Assembly (NCBI GenBank): GCA_048213135.1
Contig: PS015081.1
Span: 106,785-170,784 of the forward strand
Length of the DNA stretch: 64,000 nt
Source: Reclinomonas americana ATCC 50394
Lineage: Eukaryota; Jakobida; Jakobea; Jakobida
Direction of reading: 5' to 3'
The notes beneath the pieces were generated by a model. The model saw nothing but the letters and a program-made list of their open reading frames with translations. It did no database searches and had not been told where the DNA came from. The position numbers and the translations under genes were made by a program. This document shows positions 20,047 to 34,800 of the stretch, one piece after another (positions within the stretch are counted from its first letter, which is position 1; every line of letters begins with the position of its first letter).

Positions 20047-22439
20047 ATGGATCGCCGCACGAGCAGCTTCGGCGCGGAGCGGCGACCGAGTGTGCTCACT
20101 GTGCCTGTGGGTTTGGCGGCTGGCGTGGATCCTGTCGGTGGCGACGAGCTGCTGGGCTCGGCAGGTTGGGTGTTTCATCAACAGGCGGCGGCGGCGGCTG
20201 CCGGCGATGAGCTCGACATGACGGCATCGGTTGGCAGCAAGGAGACGCCACGTGATGTGTCGCTGCCGTCGACACCGCACGGGTTGGACAGGTTACGGTC
20301 GCAGCGGCTGATTGTCGACGTGGACAACGCCGGTGACGCCACTCCAGACGCGCGGCGTGGTGCCCTCAAGCGCGAGGACTCGCAGGTGTGTGTGTGTGTA
20401 TGGGAGAGAGGGTGTGTGTGTGTGGTCGCCACTCACGACGCGCGTGCAGAGTCGCAGCTACTCACGCTTGTCTGATCTCACCGCCGGCTCGTCCCCGTTC
20501 TCGCCGCCGCCGAAAGCCTCGGAGCTCGGCAGCGTGAAGAACTTGGGGCCACTGATGCGAGCGCCGCGCTCCACACAGCCGTCGCTGGTGGCGCAGAGTG
20601 GAACAGGCGGCTCTGGATCGATCTCACACGCTGGACCGGCGGTCAGCGGTGGGAGTCTGAGTGGCGGTCGCTCGTCGAGTCAGCCACCACTGTCGCGGCC
20701 GCCCTCGAGCGGGCACCTGAGCGCCGGTCCCTCGTCTCCACGACGCCCCGTGACGCCTCCCATCAGCCTGCAGGTGGTGGCCTCGCTCAACATGAGCTCA
20801 CTGTCGCGTCCGACCACCGCCAGCAGCCACGCGGCACTCAACAGCTCCACCGGCACCACCTCTCGCAGTCTGGGTGTGAACGTTTTCGGTCGCAGTGTGG
20901 GTGAGGAGCTGTACCATCAGGCCTATCTGGAGCGCGTGCAGCGCAAAGTGGAGTGGCAGTCGATCCTTCTCAGCGACGAGGAAAAAGGCATGGCGCAGGA
21001 GCAGTACAAGGATCTGGCCGTGCACGGCGTGTTCCACTCGTTCGAGGACCGCGTAGTGCGCACCGCACTCACCAGCATGCAAGCGTTCCTCACGTACTGG
21101 AGCGAGCAGCGAATGGAGGCCATGCGTGCCTCGATCGTCAACGCAGTGGAGAACTGGTGGGTCAAGATCACCGCGCCGAAAGGCCTCTTTGGTGACGACC
21201 TCCTGCCAGCCCGCGGCCCGAAGACGCCAAGTCTCGTGCTCGTGGGAGAAAAGCGCAAGAGTCGGAAAAAGTCGGCGGTGTGTGTCATGCACACTTTCGC
21301 CCGTTCTGTTGATATGAGTGGTCTCTCACGTGCATTCATGCAGCTGTCGACCCTGTACCGCACCAGCATGCCGGTGCCTTCGACACGCGACTGGCGCAGC
21401 GACCTTTCGGAGAGGGGCTTGGGCGGGCATGCCGACGAGCCCATCACGTGCACGGCGCAAGATCGACAGGATCTGGTCAACGATGTCATGGTTCGCCGCC
21501 GCACCACACACACCTCGAGCTCGCTCGATCGTGGCCTCCTCTGTTGCTNNNNNNNNNNNNNNNNNNNNNNNNNNNNNNNNNNNNNNNNNNNNNNNNNNNN
21601 NNNNNNNNNNNNNNNNNNNNNNNNNNNNNNNNNNNNNNNNNNNNNNNNNNNNNNNNNNNNNNNNNNNNNNNNNNNNNNNNNNNNNNNNNNNNNNNNNNNN
21701 NNNNNNNNNNNNNNNNNNNNNNNNNNNNNNNNNNNNNNNNNNNNNNNNNNNNNNNNNNNNNNNNNNNNNNNNNNNNNNNNNNNNNNNNNNNNNNNNNNNN
21801 NNNNNNNNNNNTTTGATGCGTGAGCAGATCCGCCGCCGCAACGATGTGCTGGCCGAGACCGAGACGCTGTACCACAAAGAGCTCGTGGCTCTCCGGCAGC
21901 GAGTTGTGTACACGGCCGCAAAAACTGGGCTCGATATCGGTTTTTCCGCAAGCGCCACTCACTGCGTTGCGTGCAGGTCCGCGATCTAGCGAGGCTGAAG
22001 AACGCCCCGGCCGGCATGCTCACGTTTGACGCGCTGGACGATGCGGCTGTGAGCCAGGTGCGTCTCGCAGAGGGCGCGCCGGTATTCGTTCTATTTCTGA
22101 CTGCTGCTCCACCCACACAGCCGGCCAAAGTGCTGCAGCTGGAGCGGCTGGAGCGCGAGTTTGAGGAGAAGATGCAGGCACGGCTGCAGGAGATGAAGGT
22201 TCGATTCATGCAGCAGAAGCGTGAAGCGGCCGAGGAACGGCAGCTGGCCATCTCCATGCGCGATCGCCAGATTCAAGAACTGGAGCGGCGACTGTTGCAG
22301 CTGCAGCAAGATCAAGAGTTGCGGCGGAGAAGATTGCGTCGCCCTGCACGGTTTTCTCACCCACACACGTGCACCTGCAGTTCCAAGCCCTACTTCCCCG
22401 AGTCCGACTTTCTACGAGTGCGATCATGAAGCAAAGTAA
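20047..22439 (+). CDS. Coiled-coil protein of unknown function
   Basis: The start MDRRTSSFGAERRPSVL leads into a long Ser/Pro/Gly-rich disordered region (about residues 1-270). A conserved-looking globular part follows: FGRSVGEELYHQAYLERVQ, EWQSILLSDEEKGMAQEQY, FLTYWSEQRMEAM and VNAVENWWVKITAPKGLFGD. After an intron come MPVPSTRDWRSDLSERGLG and a gap (21549-21811). The C-terminus is a coiled coil (RNDVLAETETLYHKEL, LERLEREFEEKMQARLQEMK, RDRQIQELERRLLQLQQD). The last exon joins at a gt donor (22338) to an exon at 22381 and ends FYECDHEAK-TAA. No family is recognised. The Trp-rich core and coiled coil suggest a cytoskeletal or scaffold protein, which is inference only. Confidence 0.65.
21549..21811. 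other. Assembly gap inside the coiled-coil protein gene
   Basis: Run of N between the globular part and the coiled coil. Confidence 0.95.
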
Positions 22440-22534
22440 AAGAGTGCAGCAGTCAATCAGGAAGGCGGAAATTTTACGGCACCTTTTCATCGATTTTTCT
22501 CACTCGCTCGTTGCGCCGAGACAACTTCACCACC

Positions 22535-24694
<2,160 letters not shown>

Positions 24695-25236
24695 AGCCCT
24701 CCTCTCTCTCTCTCTCTACCTCTCGCAGCCACTGCTTTCTGCTGTGCTCTCGCGGACTTCTGACTTCTTGTAAACGCGTGTATTTGCTTGTGTGACACCA
24801 ATACCCATTTCGCATCGTACCTTCCATTTCCGGTTGCACCGTGAAAAGCGAGGTGTGGCGTCACTCTTCCATTGCCTCCCGACTCGTGGCCGCTGTCGTG
24901 TCACACGCTCCACTCGCTTTCGTACATGTGCAAACAAAAATGGAACTATTTGACCTTGCCAGAGCGCGCGCGCGCGCGCGAGAAAGAAAAAAACACGACT
25001 GAGCACACAATCCGCACCGGACATGTGCATTTCGCCACGATCTCGGGCATCGCACACGCTTTCGTCCACGCCGCTTACCGTGGCCGCCATGCACCACCAC
25101 ACCAGGCGAGTCACACACTCGCTGCGCGGAGTGAGGCGTGAGAGGAAGCCATTTTCGAGCGGGGGTGACAAATTGGTCGTCCCGCGCGCGCGCTCTCACA
25201 CATATCTCGTCGCCTTTTCGTGAGCCAAGAGAGGAA
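24695..25236. other. Intergenic between enolase and MOCOS genes
   Basis: About 540 bases. Contains CT-rich 3' UTR-like sequence after the enolase stop, a GC dinucleotide run (gagcgcgcgcgcgcgcgcga near 24963-24982) and the promoter of the next gene. No exon is recognised. Confidence 0.5.
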
Positions 25237-25676
25237 ATGTCTTCGCCGCAGCGCTCAAGGCCGCGGCAAACCACAGCGCGTCGCCTGTTTGACGCACCCG
25301 ATCATGATGAACTGAATCAAGTTTCGTTCCATCATGGCAGTGTGGAGTGCCTGTTGGATATGATGCGCGCGCGCGCGAAATGTGTTTTCTTGTTTCTCTC
25401 TCTCTCTCTTTTACGTCGCCCTCACACGCACTCTCGCGCNNNNNNNNNNNNNNNNNNNNNNNNNNNNNNNNNNNNNNNNNNNNNNNNNNNNNNNNNNNNN
25501 NNNNNNNNNNNNNNNNNNNNNNNNNNNNNNNNNNNNNNNNNNNNNNNNNNNNNNNNNNNNNNNNNNNNNNNNNNNNNNNNNNNNNNNNNNNNNNNNNNNN
25601 NNNNNNNNNNNNNNNNNNNNNNNNNNNNNNNNNNNNNNNNNNNNNNNNNNNNNNNNNNNNNNNNNNNNNNNNNNNT

Positions 25677-25711
<35 letters not shown>

Positions 25712-28700
25712 GTTTGTTGACTCGACAGAGAGCACCTATGTCGACCACGCTGGTGCCACTCGCTTTGCGCGGCGACAGATCGACCATTTCAGTCGTGTGA
25801 TGCTCGAGGAACAGCTGGCTTGTTCCTCCAATCCACGTTGCGCTTCTTTCTCCCTCTTTCTCTCTCCTCTCCACCACCTCTTCCTCACGATGAGCAATCG
25901 CAGACTCGCAGCATGCAGGCGCCCGCCAATTGCATCGCACTGTGCAGTCAGTGCGCGATGCAGTGTTGCGCTTCTTTGGCACCGATCGCTCCGAGTACGC
26001 GGTGGTGTTCACCAGTGGTGCCACGGCCTCGCTCAAGATGGTGTGCACTGAGTGAGAGTGTCGTCGACCTCTCTCTGTGTGTGCGTGACTCACTCGACGA
26101 TGGCGCCTGCAGGTCGGCGAGTTGTTCCCGTGGGAATCGACAAGCGTCTTTGCGCACCTACTGCAGTGCCACAACTCGGCACTGGGCATTCGTGAGTTGC
26201 GTGCTCTGAGGGGGGTTTGCTGGTATTGCGCGCAGAGCTTTTGACGCAACGTGGTGGAGCAGGTTTGCCATGGAGCACGGCAGTGCTGTGCAGTGCCTGA
26301 CGGAGGACGAAGTGGAGTGTCGATGTGGTGGCAACAAAGATCCACAAGCCGCCATATTGTCGACCGAGCGGCCGCAGGCTCTCTTTGTGTACCCACCCGA
26401 GTGCAATGCCACGGGCGTCAAGTACCCACTGGGCAAGTGGATCGCAGCGATCAAGTCGGGCGCATTGGATGCCGCCAAGTTGTGTCAGTGATGAGTCTCG
26501 TTGCTTCGTCGGCACTCACTCACCATCGTCTCGTCGCAGAGAGTGGTTCGTGTGTCTCGATGCCTCCAAGTTCGCGCAGTGCAACGCGCTCGACCTGTCG
26601 GTGCCAGCCAATCAGGCCGACTTCATTGCCATCTCGTTTTACAAGATGTTTGGGTTTCCGAGTGGACTCGGAGCGTTGTTGATCAAACGATGTGCGTGCC
26701 ATTCGCGAGAGTGGTGGATGCATGTGTATGGATACTCATAGAGTTTTATTTTGCCTCGTTGCAGCATCGGCGTCTATTCTGCGCAAGCGCTATTTCGGTG
26801 GCGGCACTGTGGCTGCGTCGGCGGCCACGGAACCATTCCGGGAATTGCGCAAGGAGGTTTCCGAGCAACTAGAGGTGACGCACACGAACTTTTCGTTGCC
26901 CATCCCCACTCTCACCCTCACTTGTGGTGCGCGCGCTCTTCCATGCAGGATGGTACGTTGAATTATCAGGCAGTTGTTGGTGGAGTGCAGTGTGGACTCG
27001 ACCTGTTGCAATCCGTCGGCATGCGGCACATTGCGGAGCACACGTGGAGCCTGGCGCACAGCCTGCACGCCCGTCTTGCTGCGCTTCGCCACGCCAATGG
27101 CCGTCCAGTGTGCGAATTCTACGGCAAGCATCATCTGCACGACTCGGCATTGCAAGGTGGCGTCGTCAACTTCAATCTGTTTTCCCCCGACGGCTCGCCG
27201 ATTGGCTTTTCTGCGGTGGAGGAGTTGGCCAGCATGATGAAGATTGCGCTGCGAGTTGCGTGAAGCCATCCTTGGTTCTGGCTACGACGGTGGCTGATGT
27301 GCGATGGTGGGATGAGCAGACGGGCTGTTTTTGCAACCCCGGTGCGTGCCAACACTACCTCGGTCTGTCGGCCAGTGATGTGCGCCGGAACTATGAAGTG
27401 CGCATGATCACCGCAGCGAGAGTCCTGTCAACGTGCCTCTCCTCATGCTGTTTGTGGTTTGTGCAGAGTGGACACGTCTGCTGGGACGCTCACGATGTCA
27501 TGGGTGGCAAGTTCACTGGATCCATTCGCGTTTCATTTGGTTACATGAGTCGTGAGACAGATGTGGAGGTGAGTTTGCGCAACAGCCGCCGCGGCCGGCC
27601 ACTCTTCTTTCATTTGTTTGATAACCCCCATCATGTGCACAGCGCGTATTTGCTTTTGTTCGCGATCACTACGTTAGTGCACCGTGGGCACTCTCGCAGG
27701 ACGACGCAGCGTGCGTGCGTCGACCCGGTGTCACCGCGACTTTGGTGGACATAATTGTGTATCCCATCAAATCGTGTGCCGGCATGCACGTGTCGTCGTG
27801 GCCTCTGTGCGACACTGGTTAGTACAGCGGAGTGTGCGTGTGTGTATGTTGTCTCGGTGTCGCTGAACCGGCGTGATCGGGGACAGGATTCGAGTTTGAT
27901 CGCGAGTGGACTGTGGTGGATCTGCCGACGGGTGTGGCACTGACTCAGAAAAGAGTGAGTCGCGTGCGCGCGGGCAGCTTGCTTGTCGAAAGCATGTGCT
28001 GACGATGATGATCGTCGCCACAGATACCGCAGATGGCGCTCATTGAGCCTCGAGTGGATCTGACGACGCGTACCCTGCGCCTGCGGTTTCGCGGTGATGG
28101 CGACGACGACGATGAGGCGTTGGTGCTTTCACTGGATGAGTATCCCACCGAGGATCACATGCCACTGCGTGTGTGTGGAGCGCGGTGCGAGGGGCTTGTC
28201 TATGACGCCAAGGTCAATGAGTGGTTCCAGCGCGTGCTTCAACATGATTGCGGCCTCTGTCGCAAGCCGCCATCGATGGATCGCCGACTACGTGAGCGCA
28301 AATCAGATGGGACTGGCGAGGCTGGCAACTCGCGGGTGAGTTTCGTCAACGAAGGCCAGTTTCTGTTGGTCACCATGCCGTCGTTGCGGCGTCTGGCGGA
28401 GCTGCTGCCGCCGAGTTCGCGGCTCGACGCATCGACACTGGTCGACAGATTTCGACCGAATCTCGTGGTGGACAGCAGCGATGAGGACGCGTTTGCGGAG
28501 GATCACTGGAAGCACGTGCGCATCGGCAATGGCACGTGCACGTTATCGGTGGGGAGGCTTTGAGTCGAGTGGCTCGTGTGTTGCGTCTTCTTTCACCTTA
28601 TTCTTCTTCAATGTCGGTCATCGCAGGTCACGGGCCACTGCAATCGGTGTTCCATGGTGTGCATCGATCAACGCACCGGTGTCGGCGAAGCTGAGCCGCT

Positions 28701-28915
28701 GCGCACTCTGGCCACGTTCCGCCGGACGCGGTCGGTAAGCTCCCACTCTCATCGCTCGATTCCTTGCTTGACGTGAGTGTTGCTGCTCACGAATGAATCA
28801 ACAGGGAGGCGTGGTGTTCGGCATGCTGTTGCGCATGGAGACGGCGACGGCGGCGGATGCACCGCCCGTCACCCTACAGTGCGGGGAGGCTGTGTACGTG
28901 GATGAGCCTGAGTAA
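25237..28915 (+). CDS. MOCOS: Molybdenum cofactor sulfurase
   Basis: The enzyme moves sulfur from L-cysteine to the molybdenum cofactor for the xanthine dehydrogenase/aldehyde oxidase class. The N-terminal NifS-like part shows [59 protein letters not shown], the PLP lysine in [36 protein letters not shown] and the persulfide Cys in [11 protein letters not shown], then [12 protein letters not shown] linker leads to the MOSC half: [40 protein letters not shown] and [15 protein letters not shown]. It ends VYVDEPE-TAA. More than twelve exons. The 5' end ([11 protein letters not shown]) is inferred and a gap (25440-25675) follows it. Several internal splice sites are approximate. Confidence 0.9.
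25440..25675. other. Assembly gap in the 5' part of MOCOS
   Basis: Run of N flanked on the right by a pure CA repeat (25679-25709), so probably a microsatellite-rich intron. Confidence 0.95.
25679..25709. repeat. (CA)n microsatellite
   Basis: About 15 uninterrupted CA units beside the gap, inside a MOCOS intron. Confidence 0.9.
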
Positions 28916-29183
28916 ATAGAAAATGAATGGAAACACCGACAAGAGCAGCACGACTCGATGGTTTGCAGATCATGTATAAAAGAGGCTATACGCACGCATC
29001 GTAAAACAAAGCAGAAGGGGGGTAGAAACAGTTGCGGGGTACCCAAGCCATCCAAGGCGGCCACGGAGAGGACACAAAGAGACAAAAACGCAGCAGCAAC
29101 GCGACACACAACTCTTGCCAAACAGAATGCAGCAGGAGGGGGAGGGAAAGAAAAAGGAAACAAAAAAGAAATGAAAAGACAAC

Positions 29184-30520
29184 CTAGTGACCGCTCGTGT
29201 TCCGTCGCTGCGTCTCGAGCAGAATATCCTTCACAAACTCCATGACTTGCCTGTGGGTGTCGGCAGTGAGGGGTGAGACTGCAGGCAACTCACAATGCGG
29301 TTTCCACCAACACGCAACTTCATATTATCCGTGTCAGTGGCGCACATGGGATACGTGTATATCACACGGTCTGGGTTTCTGTTGAGACGGCGGAACTTTT
29401 CCGCGACGAACTTGACGGCACTGTCGAGGAACTCGGGTGAACCAGCCGGTGCCGTCGCTGCAACAACTGCGTGTGAGACAGCAAAGCATTACACGAATGG
29501 CAACACGAGAGCTCACGCACAGCGGTAGTCGGGGAAGTAGCGCGTGAGATCGGAGTGCTTGATCTTCTCGCGGAACAGATCCTGCTTGTTCAGGAACAGA
29601 ATCACCGGCCTGTGTGGAGGAGGATCGAGAGCAAGAATGTGAGCAGCCGGGGGGCATCGAAGTTGATCTCACAACCACACGTCACGCAACGTGTCGTTGA
29701 ACCACTGTCCGTTGACATGCTCGTCAAACAGACGCAGGCTCTCCTCCATGCGGTTGGTGACGTTGTCCTCGTAGCACGTTTGATCGTACCTGGTTCACCA
29801 CGAGGTGAGATATTGCTCTCGTAACACACACACACACTCTGGTGCAAATTACGCAACTCGCTGACGGCCACGAAGAAGAGGAGCGCAGTGACGCCAGAGA
29901 AGCACTTGATCCACTTTCTCCGCTCCGGACGCTGTCCGCCCACGTCGTACAACCTGCAACCAGGCGTGTGAGAACGTCACCCCCCCAAAGGTGTCAACTG
30001 CGACGGCGGCGGCGACGGCGGCGGCGGCGCAACTTCAAATGTAGCTTGTCGTACTGAACCGCTGCCTCCACAATGCCGGTGGTCTTGACACGGACTCGAA
30101 GCACGTCTTCAGTGGTTGGACGGTAATCGGGTGCCGCCAGACGTCGAATGTGCTGGAAGAAGCTGCGCAGGAGGAGTGAGACATCAGGGACGAAGAAGAC
30201 TGACTTTTTATGCGCACGCAACTAGGCTGCCGAGTCGTACAGCTGGAACTCATTGCGACGCTGGTACGCTCGCTGAATGGCTGGAGAGAAACGGATTGAG
30301 CACATGAAAAAGGGAGACGCGACGCTCATGACATGCACGCGCACCGTCATCGCGCCACAACTCCTCAATGTCACGCGCCACCTCCGCAGTGAACAGCTCT
30401 GGCTGGTCGATGCACACCTGCTCGTTCTCACCCAACAGCAGAATTCGCTCGGCTCGCGCCTGCGATGTTTGACAGGGTGTAAGAGGCAGACGAACAAATG
30501 CCAAGCGCACGCGTGAGAGA

Positions 30521-30564
<44 letters not shown>

Positions 30565-31401
30565 GTGCGAGTGCGTGTGTGCATGTGGCGGCTCACTCAC
30601 CGCATTGTCGGGGATGGCGTAGTTGAACTTGAAGACCTTCAGCGCTCCCAGCAGCATGTACATGTTGAGACTGCACAACAATGAGAAGGAGAGGAGAAAG
30701 GGATACCAAGAGCAAGAGCACACGCGCACTCACATGACATTCGTGAATATGCTGCACATACAAACACACAGGCAGTGAGTTTCGAGAAACAGCGTGTGCG
30801 TGAATAACAACAACGTAAGTGTACGCAACACATCCTTCAATCTGCCGAGTTCTTGTGGACTGTAGCCATCATCAAAGAGGATTTTGATCTGCTTGAAGAA
30901 GGTCGACTTGCCACTCTCGCCAGCGCCTGAGCGGAGAAAGAGAGAGTGCGAGAGAGAGAGAGAGAGCGAGTGTGAGTGATACATAACTCCACACAACACA
31001 ACAGACACACGCACAACACGCATACATGATCTCGTGTGTGTGTGAGTGTGTACAAGTGCGCGCGCGTGTGTGAGTGCGTCATTCACGTCGACGCGCGAGT
31101 GCAAGTGTGTGCGTCGGTGAGTGTGTGTGAATGGGCCATGACGCTCACACACTCTCACACTTCCACGTTTGTGAGCACGCGCGCGCTCTCTCTCTCTCTC
31201 CCTTCCCATCTCTCACACACATGTATGTGGCTACGCACCAAGCATGAGCAGCTTGATGTCGTCTGGTCGGCCAGGTCCTCCGGCACCAGCTGCAGACTTT
31301 GCGGTGCTGGCCGAGGCGCTGCCACTGCCACCGCTGAGGCCGCTGTTGCTATGTCCCAGCTTATCGCCGGCGGAGCTCTCGCCTCCACAGCAAGCTCCCA
31401 T
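29184..31401 (-). CDS. Heterotrimeric G protein alpha subunit
   Basis: The start [10 protein letters not shown] gives Gly2 for myristoylation and Cys4/Cys5 for palmitoylation, so it acts at the inner plasma membrane. A Gly/Ser/Ala-rich insert of about 40 residues precedes [14 protein letters not shown] (G1). The helical domain follows, then switch [11 protein letters not shown] with the conserved Arg and Thr, G3 [15 protein letters not shown]4 [10 protein letters not shown] and G5 MCATDTDN. It ends [19 protein letters not shown]. The C-terminus lacks the -4 Cys and the usual Leu-containing receptor-contact end of Gi/Gq types. About nine exons, many with GA or TG microsatellites in the introns. 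It converges with MOCOS (269 bp apart). Confidence 0.92.
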
Positions 31402-31840
31402 GGTGTGCGTGAGTGTGTTGTGATCGAGTGTCGATTGATCGCAATGAAGTGGCGGAATTTGTCGCATGTCCGGGAGGTCGGCGGCTGGCCGTGGTGGACC
31501 AAGCTCGCATGCTGCGGCAGCGGCGGACTTTGGAGGCCGCTGGAGTCGGGGTGCAGTACTGACGCGATTTGGTAGGTCGATATTTAAATTTCGATGTGCC
31601 TCGCTGCGACGTGTTGGACTGGAGAGGCTGTGTTCCTGCTGTTGGTGGTGGTGGTGTGCGCGCAGGTGCAGCAGACTCATCGCCGCGGAGGCCATGCCAC
31701 GATCCACGGGGACTGTATTTTCCAATGTTTCGCGCCAAATTTGCAAGTTTTGTGCGTTTGTTCGTCGCACGCTCTCGCTGTGGTGCTCTTGCCCTCCTCC
31801 TCCCTCTCGCTGTCACTCTCTCTCTCTCTCTCTCTCGTTC
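31402..31840. promoter_or_regulatory. Divergent promoter region of G alpha and the giant receptor
   Basis: About 440 bases between the two start codons. It includes a (CT)n run (31818-31836) just before the receptor start. An open frame runs through it on the minus strand, but it has no recognised domain and lies upstream of the conserved MGACC start. Confidence 0.35.
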
Positions 31841-34800
31841 ATGTCTGTGATGGGGGTGCAGAGAGTGCATTCGTGCGCTCCTCCTCTGATCGCACGCGGC
31901 GGACAAGGGCGACGAAAGCGCCAGCACCGAGACAGCGCTCTCTGGCCACTGCTGTCACCACCACTGTGCCTTCTGCTTGCAATGCTCCTGTTCTCGTGTG
32001 CGACGATCTCATGTGTGAGCGGCAATGAGCGCGGTATCAGAGAGGATGACGGTGACAACGACGGCAAAGTTGCGGCTCGAACCACCCCGCTGAGATGTTC
32101 ATCTGAGTGCTCATTGTCTCACTTGTGTGTCTCGTTTGTGTGTGACGGTCAACATCGCAGTGGAGGGCGGCTGTGGCGCCCGACATCCGATTTGTCAACA
32201 TGGATGGTGTGTGCGTGTGTCTGTGATTCATGTGATGCATTGCATTGCTCACGGACCACGGTGGTGTTGGCGGCAGGCGTCCTTCCTCCCTCGTGGGCGA
32301 CGGAAAGCAAGTACAAAACTCTGGCGACCACAATCACCTCTGTGACTCCCCGATTCGTCTCCACTGCACCGTGAGTTCCCTTCTCGTACGCCTCCTTTTT
32401 CTCCGCTGTCCCGCACTCACTTTCCCGCCGCCTCTCACGCACGACAGGTATCGCCGCTTCACTATCACCGGGACTGAGTTGATCGACAACAGCAGCGATC
32501 CTGGCATGGTGGGCTTTGTTGTCGAGGGGTCGGCGTGTGCGGCCCCCAACTTTGTGTCGGGATATTCACCACCGAGTGGAGGCAGCGGCAAGTCGACAAC
32601 TTCACCAACATCGTCCTTGTCTACACCATGGACAGCAGAGGAAGAGGAACCACCGCGGGCGTCGTCGACTCACCAACGAGTTGGTCTTCGTGTCGCACCC
32701 TCCACCATTGTGTTCACCAAAGTCACATCTCTCGCGGCTGGTGTGTATCGCATGTGCATTCGCTGGGCACCCACCTCTGCGTACGTGGCGGTCGATGGCT
32801 CCTTCCAAGTGACTGCCGTCGGTCGGTGCACGCTGGCCGGGGGTTCGACTGTCGGGTCGACAAACGGCAACGCCATCACTCAGGCTCTATTCAACAGCCC
32901 ATTCGGAGTCGTGCGTGACAGCGACGGCGGGTGGTTTGTGAGCGACAGCGTTGCGTAGCACCCGAGCAATAATGGAGGTGCAGCAGTCGACCTGAAACTG
33001 ATTCGTGCATGTGTTCACAGAATACGCACAAAATTCGTCGCATCACCCCCTCCGGTTATGTTTACGACTTTGCCGGCAGCGGTTCCTCGGGAACCACAAA
33101 CGGATATCGTACAGCTGCCAAGTTCAACGGACCCAGTGCTCTCATCCTCGACTCGGATTACCTTTACATTGCGGATGCCAACAATTCCTGCATTCGCCGT
33201 GCGGCGGCGGACGGCACAGTCTCCACGTTTGTTGGAACTTGCGGATCTTCAGCGGCAGTTGACGGAGCGTTTGCCAGCGCAAAGTTCGGCACCGTCACTT
33301 ACCTCTCTGGCACTGGCAGTCGCATGTACGCGAACGATTCTAGCAACAACCGCGTGCGCCTTGTCGACACGAACTCTGGTTGCGTGCAGTATCCCTTGTT
33401 ATTAGTCTGTTTCGTGAAGTATTCACTCAGGATGACTCACACAGGCACGGTATCCACAATTGCCGGAGACGGCGGCTCATCGACAGTTGTCGGCACACTT
33501 CCAGCTTCCGTGAAGCAGCCCGCTGGAGTCGCGGTTTCGCCCGACAGCAGTGCAGTCTACGTTGCAGATGCGACGAATGCGATCCTTGCTGCAAACTCCG
33601 CCACCAACGCACTGGAGCTGGAGGCTGGTACCAGCCTTGGTCTTTCAGGCTTCATTGATGGCTGGTCGGCGTTTGTCAGCACGCTGCCACGCGCGCTTTT
33701 TTCGTCTCCGGGCGGTCTGGCATTCGACAAGTGGGGTTCTCTTGTGGTTGCCGATATGGTGTGTGCTGTGTGCCTCACTTGGAAACTCCCGGTTCATGAT
33801 ACTCACCCTAGGCCTGTGCAGTCCAACAATGCCGTCCGCGAAATGACAGTCGACGGCTACGTGTCTACACTGGCCTCGTCCATCACAAGCCCCAAGGTCC
33901 CCTTTGTGGACTTTGATGGCGCCACGGTGTTTGTACCGTATGCAGTTGCGGTGGCTGTGGTTTCTCCACCTTGGCCAGCCACCACTCTCTTACTCACAGA
34001 CGAGTGCACGCAGGGCTCTGGTCCACGAATCGACGCTCTCTACGTCGGCAGTTGCGTCGCCACTGCAGTTCCAACCTCTTCAGACTGACGTTGTCTCTGA
34101 CAGGCATTCAACGACCTTTGCACAGGTGCTGTTTTGACCCTGACCCCTCACGCACTGGCCCCGAACTCCGGAACGCAACAAGTGACCATTCGCGGCTGCT
34201 CACTGATGGATTTGTCATCAGTCTCGTACGCCTATCTCCTTGTGCAGTCGACTATGGACTGCGCAGCCGCAGTTGTTCCGAGCACGAACCCGAGCGTAAC
34301 CGGCGTCAACTTTGTCGACTCGAGCACGGTTATTCTCAGCATCGACACTACTGACGCGCTGACGGGCAACTTCAACTTGTGTTATCGGATACGCATGGGC
34401 AAGACGCCTTTCGTGCAGAAGGCCGTACTTCGGATGTGGCGCGTGGACAGTCTGTCGCCCACGAAACTGTATGCGCGCTCGGGAGGAGTTGTGGCGGCGC
34501 TTGGTGTCGGACTCCCAGACGTCACAGCGCGCGGATCCTCTGCAGTCACAGTCGGCATCGGCAGCTCATGTGCCTCGCTGACCAGCACGCTCACTGCAAC
34601 AGTCACTTATGTGAGCTCGACACGATTTACAATAACTATCGGCGTGGCTGCGTCAGCCGGCACATACACCGTGTGCTTTGATGACGATTCGACTGCGCCG
34701 GCTGCGGTGATTGGCACCATTGTTTTCTGTTGCGTCTCTCCTGTCAAGATCTTGGTCTCGAAAGGTCAAGGTGCACTAATCTTGTGTCCTCCATGGCATC

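Noticed and set aside
31402-31770. Upstream in-frame extension of the G alpha protein
   Set aside because: The conserved acylated start MGACC fixes the N-terminus; the extension is low-complexity and would bury Gly2.
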